NCBI RefSeq assembly: GCF_003268775.1
Contig: NZ_QLSU01000001.1
Location: 372,001-436,000 of the forward strand
Direction of reading: 5' to 3'
DNA length: 64,000 bases
From: Paraburkholderia unamae
Lineage (GTDB): Bacteria > Pseudomonadota > Gammaproteobacteria > Burkholderiales > Burkholderiaceae
The first letter of the stretch is position 1, and every line of letters begins with the position of its first letter. Below the pieces are notes generated by a model that worked only from the letters and a program-made list of their open reading frames with translations, did no database searches and was not told where the DNA came from. This document shows positions 7,974 to 15,710 of this stretch, one piece after another. Position numbers and translations under genes: made by a program.

Positions 7974-8992
7974 CGAAAGCCATTCAGCCGTTCTCCTATC
8001 CGACCACCGTCGCGTTCGTCGACGACAGCGCCGCGTTCCTTTCGAACCTGAGCCTGCAACTCGACCCCGACCTGGCGTTCCGCCTGTTCAGTTCGCCCAC
8101 CGAGGCGCTGAAGTTTCTCAACGGCCGCGCGCAGGACCGGGCTGCCGAGCCGATCTTCAGCCCGTATCTGGACCGCACCGAGGAAAACGATGCGCATCAG
8201 GTCATCGCCATGCGCGTCGACGCGATCCGCAGCCTCGTGCACAACCCGGCGCGCTTCGAGTCCGTTGCGGTCGTGGTGGTCGACTACGACATGCCGGAAC
8301 TGAACGGCATGGAGTTCTGCCGCCGCATTGCCGACCCGTCGATCAAGAAGATCGTGCTGACCGGCAAGGCCGACGAGCACCTGGCCGTGAAATGCTTCAA
8401 CGAAGGCCTGATCGATCGTTTCATCCGCAAGCATGAAGTCGACGCCGTGGAAACGCTCAATCACGCGATTCGCGATATGCAGCGCGCGTATTTCGACCGC
8501 TGCTGCGGCACCGTGCTCGATGCGCTCGCGGTTTCCGAATATGCGTTCCTCAAGGACCATGCGCTCGCCGCGCACGTGAAGGGCATTGCCGACTCGCTCG
8601 GCGTCGTCGAGCACTATCTCTCGTACCAGCCGCACGGACTGCTGATGTTCGACGGCGTGGGCACCGCCTACCTGCTCATCATCCACACCGACGAATCGCT
8701 GCGCGGCGTGCGTGAAATCGCCGTCGAACAGGGCGCGCCCGCCAGCTTCCTCGCGGAACTCGACAGCCGCCGCAGCCTGCCCTATTTCTGGCGCACCGAA
8801 GGGTATTACCCGGCGCAGTGCGTGGAGTGGCAACCGTATATGCACCCCGCATCGGAGTTTCACGGCGACCGGCGTTACCTCTACGCACTCGTCAAAAAGC
8901 CGGCGGGACTCGCGCTCGACAACGTGATGCCCTACGACCAGCATCTCGACCAGCTCGACCGTGAAATTCAGGCAGCGTGGGATTCGCCCTGA
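7970..8992 (+). CDS. LqsR-like response regulator without DNA-binding domain
   Basis: A 340-residue regulator translationally coupled to the kinase (four-base overlap). The receiver keeps Asp18/Asp19, phospho-acceptor Asp105 in VVVVDYDMPELNG, Thr131 (VLTGKAD) and Lys154. The acceptor sits some 50 residues later than normal because of an insertion (about residues 50-98) between the second and third strands. The remaining 180 residues have no helix-turn-helix and resemble the C-terminal part of Legionella LqsR, of unknown biochemical output. Together with the kinase and the synthase opposite, it makes a complete Lqs/Cqs-like circuit. Family assignment is by motif layout and context. Confidence 0.75.
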   Translation: MTKAIQPFSYPTTVAFVDDSAAFLSNLSLQLDPDLAFRLFSSPTEALKFLNGRAQDRAAEPIFSPYLDRTEENDAHQVIAMRVDAIRSLVHNPARFESVAVVVVDYDMPELNGMEFCRRIADPSIKKIVLTGKADEHLAVKCFNEGLIDRFIRKHEVDAVETLNHAIRDMQRAYFDRCCGTVLDALAVSEYAFLKDHALAAHVKGIADSLGVVEHYLSYQPHGLLMFDGVGTAYLLIIHTDESLRGVREIAVEQGAPASFLAELDSRRSLPYFWRTEGYYPAQCVEWQPYMHPASEFHGDRRYLYALVKKPAGLALDNVMPYDQHLDQLDREIQAAWDSP

Positions 8993-9008
8993 TTCCTGGC
9001 CAGGAATC
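8991..9008. other. Perfect 18-bp palindrome between convergent genes
   Basis: GATTCCTGG followed directly by CCAGGAATC; it overlaps the last base pairs of the response-regulator stop codon. As RNA it could form a 7-bp stem with a GGCC loop, but no U-run follows. It may mark the end of both convergent transcripts or be a protein site. Confidence 0.45.
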
Positions 9009-9063
9009 GGGCTGGACCCACGCTCTCCCCGTCTCGCTCCACGCCGCCTTTATTGCTTCGACA

Positions 9064-10365
9064 TCAAGCCGCCACGGCCACCAGCGGCATGTTCACCACC
9101 GCCTGCGGCACTCGCACGCGCGCACGGCCCGCGTGGCGCTCGTTGCGGCGCGTGGACGGCCAGTTCCACATCTGCACTTCGTCGCGAATGTCCTCGCATA
9201 CATCGACGAGGCGCTCAAGCTCCTGCTCGCTCATGGCCGCGTTGATGGAGAGCCGCACGAGCGAGCGGTTCTGTGCCGTTGCGGGCGCACAGAACACCGA
9301 GCCGAAGATGCCGCGCGCTTCGAGGGCGTCGCGCAGCACGATGGTCTGCGGTTCCGGCCCGGCTTCCAGCGCGATGATCTGCGTTTCGCTGCCGTTGAGG
9401 TTGTAGCCGAGCTCGGCAAGCCGCGAACGCACGTAACGCGCATTAGCCGCGACGCGCGCACGCCGCCAGTCTTCGCGCTCGATCACGTCGAGCGTCGCCG
9501 CGAGGCCCGCTGTTTCGTGAGGCAGCAGCGTCGAGCTGAAAATGGCGGGCAATGCCTCGCACTTGAAATACTCCTGGAAACGGCGCGAACAACTGATGAT
9601 GCCGGCGCGCCCCGCAAACGCCTTCGCAAGACTGGCGGTGCGGAAATGCACGCGGTCGATCAACCCCAGCTCGGCGACGAGCCCCGCGCCGTGCGGACCG
9701 TGCGTGCCGAGCGAATGCGACTCGTCGACAACCAGCACGCAGTCGTGCTCCGCGCACACGTCCGCAATCGCCGCGAGCGGCGCGACGCTGCCATTCGTGC
9801 TGTACACCGAATCGACGATCACGATCCCCGCCCCGTAGCGCTGGATGCGCTGCTCCAGGTGATCGACATCGTTGTGGAAGAAACTGATTGCGCGCGCCCC
9901 CGCGCTGCGAATGCCTTCCCAGAGCGACATGTGCGCCATCATGTCGACATACACCGGCGTCTGCGCATTCGCGATCGACTGAATCAGCCCCGTGTTCGCC
10001 GCGAACCCCGACTGGCATATCACGCTGGCTTCGGCACCCATATAGGAAGCGAAGCGATCTTCGAGTACGAGTTGCGGGCAATCGTCGCCGTGCAGGAATA
10101 CGCCCGACATTAAAAGCCCGTTGCCTTCCGAGCGGATGCTCATGCACATTGCATCGAGAATCTCGGGATGCCGCGCGATCGAAAGGTAATCATTACTCGA
10201 AAGATGCAAGGCATCGATATCCGCCACGCGTCCCTTCATGATGTGCCCCCCGGCCCAGCTCTCCTGCACGCGTTCGGTGTAATACCGATCGACACGCGCT
10301 GCGAGGAATGCGGGCAATGCCGCGTCGTTGTTTTGTGCGTTACGCCAGTTGCTGCCAACTTTCAT
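9064..10365 (-). CDS. cqsA: CqsA/LqsA-type alpha-hydroxyketone autoinducer synthase
   Basis: A 433-residue PLP enzyme of the alpha-oxoamine synthase family. In Vibrio CqsA and Legionella LqsA this fold condenses an acyl-CoA with an amino acid or SAM-derived amine to make CAI-1/LAI-1 type signals. Seen: SSNDYLSIARHPE near residue 57, VVDESHSLGTHG with PLP-binding Asp214 and His217, and the Schiff-base lysine Lys248 in TASLAKAFAG. A KBL/BioF relative would normally end near residue 400; this protein has a basic C-terminal tail. It points towards the kinase-regulator pair and ends 71 bases from it. AAGGAG lies 7-12 bases before the ATG at 10365. The signal molecule is not predictable from sequence. 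Confidence 0.88.
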   Translation of the reverse strand: MKVGSNWRNAQNNDAALPAFLAARVDRYYTERVQESWAGGHIMKGRVADIDALHLSSNDYLSIARHPEILDAMCMSIRSEGNGLLMSGVFLHGDDCPQLVLEDRFASYMGAEASVICQSGFAANTGLIQSIANAQTPVYVDMMAHMSLWEGIRSAGARAISFFHNDVDHLEQRIQRYGAGIVIVDSVYSTNGSVAPLAAIADVCAEHDCVLVVDESHSLGTHGPHGAGLVAELGLIDRVHFRTASLAKAFAGRAGIISCSRRFQEYFKCEALPAIFSSTLLPHETAGLAATLDVIEREDWRRARVAANARYVRSRLAELGYNLNGSETQIIALEAGPEPQTIVLRDALEARGIFGSVFCAPATAQNRSLVRLSINAAMSEQELERLVDVCEDIRDEVQMWNWPSTRRNERHAGRARVRVPQAVVNMPLVAVAA

Positions 10366-11007
10366 CTCAGGCTCCTTGTGGTTAAAGGCCGCCTCCGGAC
10401 GCGACGTGTGTTGTCAGAATGGTTTCCGGAGGTCAGTCCCGTAATGCGCCCGCAGCGAAACCCCACGCGCAATGAGGCATGGCGTGAAGGTCCCGGCCAC
10501 GGGCATTTGAATGTGGGTATTGCAATGACTGGCGAGCGCGTGAGTCGCGGCGCGCAGCCGGGGGGCAGTCCCGGCCGGCGGCGCCAGAGCGCGCTTGAGT
10601 GCGGTGCGGATCCGTGCGCAAGCGCGAAGCGAATCCGAAAACCAATGCGGGCACCGGGCGCCGCTGGCAGGCACCTTCCTATCCGCACGGATCTCGCTTC
10701 GCGTGATCGTCACAGGTTACAAGGGAAAAAATGCCTGCTCGAAAATTTGAGGCGCGCCACGAAGGTTATCGAGACCCAGCACGTCATGCAGCGAAAACCG
10801 ATTCACGCTGCATGCGACGTCAGTCGCGCCATTGATAATTATCGTTTAAAAACAGCGGTGTTATGCGTTCGAGGTACGCAACTATGCGAAGCGCATGGAG
10901 AATTGACAAGGTTGAAGTGAAGCATCGCCAAAGGGCGCAATGCATTCATTCACAACGCATAAATGCGGGATGGGAATCGGTAAAAGACGGATAGCCGTAT
11001 AAAAGCG
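10366..11007. other. Long intergenic region upstream of the synthase
   Basis: The 642 bases carry no gene I can support; open frames here are arginine-rich shadows of high-GC sequence. The right-hand third (about 10830-10990) is noticeably more A/T-rich than the surroundings and contains the 10-bp palindrome GATAATTATC at 10834-10843. The leftward promoter for the synthase and the end of the leftward diguanylate cyclase transcript must lie in this stretch. Confidence 0.5.
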
Positions 11008-12177
11008 TCACGCGGCAACCACGCAATCGCGCCCGCGCGTTTTCGCGACATAGAGCGCGGCATCGGCTCGCGCCATCAATGCAGCAAGCGAGTCTTGCGC
11101 CTGGAGTTCATCCACGCCCGCGCTGAATGTGAGGCCTTCGTGGCCGCCATGTTCCGGTTCGCGCGCGTGGGTGTCGGCGCTGCGGCGCACGGCCAGCGTC
11201 AGCACGCGCAATTCGTCGAGACGCCGCACGGCTTCCTCGCGCGTCATGCCCGTAAAGAACAACGCGAATTCCTCGCCGCCCAGCCGGCCGAATGCGTCGG
11301 AGGCCCGCACGCCGCCCTTCACGATGCGGCCGAATTGCGCGAGCACGCGATCCCCGGCCGCGTGCCCGTAGTGATCGTTGATCGACTTGAAGTGATCGAT
11401 ATCGACAATGGCGAGCGTCACCCGCTCTCCTGTGCCGCGCGCCGTGTCGAGCATCGCGTTCGCCTGCGCGAGAAAGGCGCGGCGCGTGAGCGCGCCGGTC
11501 AGTTCGTCCTGGTTCGCGAGACGCTCCAGCCGCTCGGCCATGCGATCGTGAGCAAGCAGCACCATGCCGATGGACAGCGAGGGCAACACGAGAATGCCGA
11601 GCGCGAGCCACGCCACATTGAGCGGCGTGAAGTCGAGCAGCCCGTGTTGCATCACGAAGCCGCTGCCGTACATGGCGCCGCGCAGCGCATGCGCGAACGC
11701 ACCGAGCCATGCCGAGAGCGTCACGAACCGGTAGCTGTAGACGGGCCGCGCGGGCGGCCGGCAGCGCAACGCAAGCCAGCCTATCGACGTGTAGATGGCG
11801 GCATGAAAGGCGGAGACGACGGCAACGCGCGCGCCGAGACTGGGTTCGGCCCAGTACCACCAGACGATGCCCGCCGCGAGCGCCGCGACGCCCGCGTAGG
11901 CGAGCGGCACGCGCGGCTTGAGCCCGAAGAACTGGCGGCAGCCTTCGAGCACGCGCACGACGGCCAGCGCGAGCAGCACGTTCGATACCAACACCGTGAG
12001 GACGGGCACGCCGAGCCGCTGAAGGCCCGCGAGCAGGAGCGCGACGCTCGCCATCACATAAGCGCCGATCCAGCGCCCCACACCGGGAATACCCGCAGGC
12101 CGCAGCGAGCCGAGAATGGCCAGGCTCATGATGCTCGAAAGCACCGTGACGAGAAGGATATTGACCGGATCGAGCAT
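11008..12177 (-). CDS. Membrane diguanylate cyclase
   Basis: A 389-residue protein making cyclic di-GMP from GTP. Residues about 1-210 contain six or seven hydrophobic helices with no recognised sensor name; the GGDEF domain follows (residues about 222-389). The active-site motif is GGEEF at 300-304, a functional variant. An inhibitory-site RxxD (RASD, 291-294) stands five residues before it, so product feedback inhibition is expected. DIDHFKSIND carries the metal-binding aspartate. It stands alone on the minus strand, 111 bases after the DoxX gene and 640 bases beyond the autoinducer synthase; a link to quorum sensing is only positional. Confidence 0.9.
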   Translation of the reverse strand: MLDPVNILLVTVLSSIMSLAILGSLRPAGIPGVGRWIGAYVMASVALLLAGLQRLGVPVLTVLVSNVLLALAVVRVLEGCRQFFGLKPRVPLAYAGVAALAAGIVWWYWAEPSLGARVAVVSAFHAAIYTSIGWLALRCRPPARPVYSYRFVTLSAWLGAFAHALRGAMYGSGFVMQHGLLDFTPLNVAWLALGILVLPSLSIGMVLLAHDRMAERLERLANQDELTGALTRRAFLAQANAMLDTARGTGERVTLAIVDIDHFKSINDHYGHAAGDRVLAQFGRIVKGGVRASDAFGRLGGEEFALFFTGMTREEAVRRLDELRVLTLAVRRSADTHAREPEHGGHEGLTFSAGVDELQAQDSLAALMARADAALYVAKTRGRDCVVAA

Positions 12178-12288
12178 GGGCAGCAGTGCCTGGGTCTTGG
12201 CGTGGCCAACCCACAGCGTGGTCTGAGGATATGCCCGAGTTTACGGCATCCTTCGAGAAAACATTCGGCATCTCCGCATCTAGAGGGT

Positions 12289-12774
12289 TTACTCGATACC
12301 GAGCTTGCGGTCGAGCGAGAAGCGCCCGCCGCCGCGCGCGATGAGATAGAGCATGAGCCCGGCCCACGAGAGATGCGTGGGCCACGCGTCCGGATAGACG
12401 AACACCTCGATCACCGTCGTCATGCCGAGCAACGCGAGGGCCGCGCCGCGCGTGGCAAGTCCGAGCACGAGCAATAACGGGAAAAAATGCTCGGAGTAGG
12501 CGGCGATGTGCGCGGCGATTTCAGGCGGAATCAGCGGGATGCGGTATTCGTCGCGAAAGAGCGCATAGGCGCTGGGCGTGATCGTGAGCAGGCCGCTTAC
12601 CTTCGTGCGCCCCGAGAGAAAAAAGATGGCCGCAATGGCGAAGCGGCAAACGAGCGCGAGAAACGAGTGGCCGATCAAGCGCGACGCCATGCCCGCCGCC
12701 AGGTTCCAGAGCGAGCGCAGACGCAGCAACGGCGTTGTGGGGGCGAGCGACGCCCGCTTGAGATGAGATTCCAT
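12289..12774 (-). CDS. DoxX-family membrane protein of the bufferin operon
   Basis: A 161-residue integral membrane protein with four hydrophobic helices (about 37-56, 88-110, 113-127, 133-147) and the DoxX start [20 protein letters not shown] segment after a basic N-terminus. It is the last gene of the leftward operon bufA-bufB-bufC-doxX and corresponds to GigD of the Caulobacter gold-induced operon. GGAGG lies just before the ATG at 12774. DoxX proteins in these operons are assumed to support the redox state of the membrane; the exact role is unknown. The gap to the preceding gene is 30 bases. Confidence 0.82.
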   Translation of the reverse strand: MESHLKRASLAPTTPLLRLRSLWNLAAGMASRLIGHSFLALVCRFAIAAIFFLSGRTKVSGLLTITPSAYALFRDEYRIPLIPPEIAAHIAAYSEHFFPLLLVLGLATRGAALALLGMTTVIEVFVYPDAWPTHLSWAGLMLYLIARGGGRFSLDRKLGIE

Positions 12775-12804
12775 GACATCCTCCGCTTCATTGGGACTAC
12801 GAAT

Positions 12805-13590
12805 TCATTGGGACTGCGATCTGTTGGCTTCACCCGGCGTGGCGGCCGCCAGCGCTCCGTGCGAAACCAGGTCCGCGAACCACGCGCCGAGGTCCGCGCC
12901 GGGTTCGGCGGACAATGCGCGTTCCAACGCCTCGCCGAGCGTGGCGCCCGCGGCGCACGCATCGAGCATCGCGCAAGCGCCTGGACCAAGCGAAGCCCAC
13001 GTGACGCCGCCGAAGCGGCGCAGGATCAGCACGCCCTCGCCGCGCCATTCGAGCGGATCGGGCAAGGTGTCGCCGGCGCGGTTCGCGCTCCATATCGTGC
13101 GAACCGGCTGGGCATCGAACCACGCCCAGCGCGCGCTCGCGTGCGTGCGCACGCGCAGGCGTTCAAACGCTTCGGGCGTGAGCGAGACGAATGCCGATGC
13201 GTCGAGAGAGACGTCGTCGGCCGCCGTATGGGCTTCGCACCAAAGCCGGTCGAGCCGCGCCACGCCGCCAAGCCAGGTGAGCTCGCGCGCCGATTCGCAG
13301 TCCGCCAGGAACGCCGGAAACGTTGCGCCGTACATCAGGAGCCGGGCGTCTTCTGGCGGCGTATGCCGCGCGTACTCCATGGCCGCCGCGTCGAACCAGG
13401 CCTTGCCCACGAGGCGCGCGACGGCGGGGAAATTGGCCGCCAGCGCATCCACGCAGCCCTTGAACACCGTGTTGCGATACACGGCAAAACCCGGCTGCGC
13501 GGCGAGCGCGGCCACGCGGGCATCGAGCGGCGCACCGCCATCCAGCGCCGCGACGAAGGCGTCCTGGAAACGCGCAAGCGAGGAAGTCAT
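12805..13590 (-). CDS. bufC: BufC/HvfC (DUF2063) RiPP-associated protein
   Basis: A 261-residue protein with the DUF2063 signature near its N-terminus (VYRNTVFKGCVDALAANFPAVARLVG, quoted in pieces as VYRNTVFKG and NFPAVARLVG). It partners the DUF692 enzyme; in bufferin and related systems the pair binds the precursor and modifies its cysteines. The ATG at 13590 overlaps the stop of the DUF692 gene (ATGA), so the two are translationally coupled. The frame is open upstream to 13965, but that part is antisense-like arginine-rich shadow of the DUF692 gene. C-terminal residues are less conserved. Confidence 0.87.
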   Translation of the reverse strand: MTSSLARFQDAFVAALDGGAPLDARVAALAAQPGFAVYRNTVFKGCVDALAANFPAVARLVGKAWFDAAAMEYARHTPPEDARLLMYGATFPAFLADCESARELTWLGGVARLDRLWCEAHTAADDVSLDASAFVSLTPEAFERLRVRTHASARWAWFDAQPVRTIWSANRAGDTLPDPLEWRGEGVLILRRFGGVTWASLGPGACAMLDACAAGATLGEALERALSAEPGADLGAWFADLVSHGALAAATPGEANRSQSQ

Positions 13591-14423
13591 GCCGGCACCT
13601 CCTGAGCATCGAGCAGCGCCTGCGCGTGTTCGCGCTCCGCGAGCAGCACGTCGAAGGCCGGGATGTGATCGTCGCGCTCGATCAGCGTGGCGCAGGGTCC
13701 GGTACGCGCGAGCGCGTGGCGATACAGCGCCCATACGGGCTCCGCCACGGGCGCGTCGTGCGAGTCGATGAGCAGCGGCGTTTGGGCGTCGGCGCTGTGG
13801 CCGGCCAGATGGATCTCCAGCACGGCCTCGGCCGGAAACGCATCGAGCCAGGCATAGGCGTCGAAGCCCATGTTGCACGCGCTCACGTAGACGTTGTTCA
13901 CGTCGAGCAGGAGCCCGCAGCCGGTGCGGCGCACGAGTTCGGCGAGAAAGTCCGTCTCGCTCCATTCGTGCCCCTCCACACGCACGTAGTGCGAGGGGTT
14001 TTCGATGGCGATACGCCGCCCCAGCACGTCCTGCGTGCGCGCGATGTTCGCGGCGATGCGCGCGAGCGCGGCGCCGTCGCGCGGAAACGGCAACAAGTCG
14101 GGGCTATAGCGGCCGCGCCACGCGGACCACGCCAGATGCTCCGAGACCAGTACCGGCTGCACGCGTGCAGCCAACGCCTTCAGGCGGGCGAGATGAGCGG
14201 CATCCGGCGCGCCGTCGGCGGCGAGCGAAAGCGCCACGCCGTGCAGCGCGACGGCATGACGCTCGCGCACCGCCTCCAGCCAGGCCAGCCGCGGGCCGCC
14301 CTCGATCATGTAGTTCTCCGGATGAACTTCGAACCAGAGTGCGCGCGCGTTGCAGGCGCGCGCTTCGTCGTAATGCTGCGGCTTGAGGCCGAGACCGGCG
14401 CCGCAGGCGTCGAGCGTGTTCAT
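13587..14423 (-). CDS. bufB: BufB/HvfB (DUF692) multinuclear iron oxidase
   Basis: A 278-residue TIM-barrel enzyme of the DUF692 family, the same fold as methanobactin MbnB. Candidate iron ligands appear in the expected order: HPENY, SEHLAW, ENPSHY, DVNNVYV, EIHLAGH and DSHD. In bufferin systems it oxidises cysteines of the precursor to thiooxazole-type copper ligands. The start at 14423 (MNTLDACGAGLGLK) was preferred over the frame start at 14486, which would overlap the bufA end. It lies 28 bases after bufA and overlaps bufC. The function assigned is from the family, not from direct evidence here. Confidence 0.88.
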   Translation of the reverse strand: MNTLDACGAGLGLKPQHYDEARACNARALWFEVHPENYMIEGGPRLAWLEAVRERHAVALHGVALSLAADGAPDAAHLARLKALAARVQPVLVSEHLAWSAWRGRYSPDLLPFPRDGAALARIAANIARTQDVLGRRIAIENPSHYVRVEGHEWSETDFLAELVRRTGCGLLLDVNNVYVSACNMGFDAYAWLDAFPAEAVLEIHLAGHSADAQTPLLIDSHDAPVAEPVWALYRHALARTGPCATLIERDDHIPAFDVLLAEREHAQALLDAQEVPA

Positions 14424-14451
14424 GATCGTGGGGCGGCAACGTGGCAGGGGC

Positions 14452-14721
14452 TCAGGATTCCATCGGCGTGAGCGAGCCGTGGCCATGCGGCGTCTTGATC
14501 CCCGTGCAGGTGCCGGCCGGGACGTTCTTGAACTCGTTGCCCTGGTAATCCATTTTCGAAGTGCCCGCGCAAGTCGTGCCCGCTCCGGCCTTGCAGTCGT
14601 TGTGGCCGGCGAGCGCGACGCCGTAGCACTTCTCCATGGCGCCCTGGGCGTGCGCGACGGTCACACCCGTCGCGAGCGTAGCGAGAATTGCGGCGGCGGC
14701 GGAAAGCTTAAGAGTACTCAT
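14452..14721 (-). CDS. bufA: Bufferin precursor BufA (DUF2282)
   Basis: An 89-residue secreted peptide precursor. Residues 1-25 are a signal peptide ending AHA before QGAMEKCYG. The mature part has four cysteines (32, 43, 51, 72) in the DUF2282 pattern EKCYG...NDCKAG...TTCAG...GTCTG, followed by PHGHGS. Bufferins are post-translationally modified at cysteines by BufB/BufC and sequester copper in the periplasm. The start at 14721 has GGAG 9-12 bases upstream; a longer frame to 14787 would put residues before the signal peptide. It is the first gene of the operon and has an exact GTAACC-N16-CGAA promoter 92-117 bases upstream. Confidence 0.92.
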   Translation of the reverse strand: MSTLKLSAAAAILATLATGVTVAHAQGAMEKCYGVALAGHNDCKAGAGTTCAGTSKMDYQGNEFKNVPAGTCTGIKTPHGHGSLTPMES

Positions 14722-14812
14722 GATATTGACTCCATCGATTGTACAGACAAAGAGGACGGCAGTTTCGATCGCCTTCGCCATTGCCACGCAGCGTTGGCGA
14801 TCTGCCAGCTAG

Positions 14813-14838
14813 TTCGGCCTGCCGCTCGCGGCGGTTAC
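14813..14838 (-). promoter_or_regulatory. SigF-type ECF promoter of the bufferin operon
   Basis: On the minus strand GTAACC (14838-14833) is followed after exactly 16 bases by CGAA (14816-14813). This is the element I recall for the Caulobacter SigF regulon. The -10 end is 92 bases before the bufA start, leaving a leader of about 85 bases. The match is exact at all ten positions. Confidence 0.8.
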
Positions 14839-14882
14839 AGCGCAGCGCGCGTTCGAAGCGGAAAATATTTTTGCGTGGCGCT

Positions 14883-14908
14883 GTAACCGCGCGGCCCGGT
14901 CGAACGAA
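14883..14908 (+). promoter_or_regulatory. SigF-type ECF promoter facing the sigma factor gene
   Basis: On the plus strand GTAACC (14883-14888), 16 bases, then CGAA (14905-14908). It is back to back with the bufferin promoter, with 44 bases between the two -35 elements, and points to the sigma gene about 230 bases away. This indicates positive autoregulation of the sigma factor and a long leader that has no supported gene. Confidence 0.7.
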
Positions 14909-15121
14909 TGGCATGCGGACCAACACGAAGCCCGCTACCCTCGCCGCGCCACTGACAGCCAATGGAAAGGAAACACCCGAAGGCACCCCGCCGCGCACCC
15001 CCCGCACTTGACGAACGCCCCGAAGGGCCGCGACCATGCCTGAGATGCCGTACCGCGCACCGCAACCCGCGCCTCGCCCTGCCCCCCCGCGCGACCGGCG
15101 GAAACCTTTGCGCACCAACCT

Positions 15122-15147
15122 GTAACCAACGGCCAAGATGAATCGAA
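15122..15147 (+). promoter_or_regulatory. Third GTAACC-N16-CGAA element, overlapping the sigma factor start codon
   Basis: GTAACC at 15122-15127 and CGAA at 15144-15147, again with a 16-base spacer, on the plus strand. The ATG at 15138 lies inside the spacer. If used, transcription would begin near 15153-15155, so the sigma factor would have to start at a later codon. Confidence 0.6.
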
Positions 15148-15710
15148 CTACGGGTAACGAGCTCGTGCGCGGCGCCGAGGAGCGGCTCAGGGCCTTGTTC
15201 GTGCGCGGCCTCGCCGGCGACACGGCGGCGTATCACGCGTTTCTCGCCGATCTCACCGCCCACTTGCGCGGCTTTTTGCGCAAGCGGCTGTTCTTTCTGC
15301 AAGACGACGTGGAGGATCTGGTGCAGGAAATCCTGCTGGCCGTGCACAACGGACGCCACACGTACCGCCCCGGCGAGCCGCTCACGGCCTGGGTGCACGC
15401 GATCGCGCGCTACAAGCTGACCGACTACTTTCGCGCGCGCTCGCGCCGCGAGGCGCTCAATACGCCGCTCGACGACGAGCTGGAAATCTTCGCGACGAGC
15501 GACGCCGAGGCCGCCGACGCCCGCCGCGACCTGAGCACAATGCTCGAGCAGTTGCCCGACCGCCAACGCCTGCCCATCCTGCACGTGAAGCTGGAGGGGC
15601 TCTCGGTCACGGAAACGGCGAAGCTCACCGGGCTTTCCGAGTCGGCCGTGAAGGTTGGCGTGCACCGCGGGCTCAAGGCGCTCGCGCTGAAATTTCAGAA
15701 CGGATCATGA
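15138..15710 (+). CDS. ECF sigma factor, SigF-type, partner of NrsF
   Basis: A 190-residue ECF sigma factor. Sigma region 2 spans about residues 20-90 ([15 protein letters not shown], then [21 protein letters not shown]) and region 4 about 125-185 ([41 protein letters not shown]). It overlaps the anti-sigma gene by ATGA. By homology of the pair and the adjacent bufferin operon, it drives copper-stress genes. The start is doubtful: the third promoter element covers the ATG at 15138. Later options are GTG 15165, TTG 15195 (with GAGGAG at 15177-15182) and GTG 15201, all of which leave region 2 intact. Confidence 0.9.
   Translation: MNRTTGNELVRGAEERLRALFVRGLAGDTAAYHAFLADLTAHLRGFLRKRLFFLQDDVEDLVQEILLAVHNGRHTYRPGEPLTAWVHAIARYKLTDYFRARSRREALNTPLDDELEIFATSDAEAADARRDLSTMLEQLPDRQRLPILHVKLEGLSVTETAKLTGLSESAVKVGVHRGLKALALKFQNGS

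Noticed and set aside
10414..10713. 99-residue minus-strand ORF in the gap before the synthase
   Set aside because: Basic, low-complexity, no ribosome site, no family; typical random frame of GC-rich DNA.
10834..10843. GATAATTATC palindrome as a Fur box upstream of the synthase
   Set aside because: Only about half of the 19-bp Fur pattern is present, it is 470 bases from the gene, and no iron-related gene is near.
10168..10920. 250-residue plus-strand ORF covering the synthase start and the gap
   Set aside because: Its first part is antisense to the synthase, it is arginine/proline-rich and lacks motifs or a ribosome site.
14739..15011. 90-residue plus-strand ORF in the divergent sigma/bufferin region
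   Set aside because: It runs through both SigF-type promoters and has no ribosome site; more likely a leader sequence.
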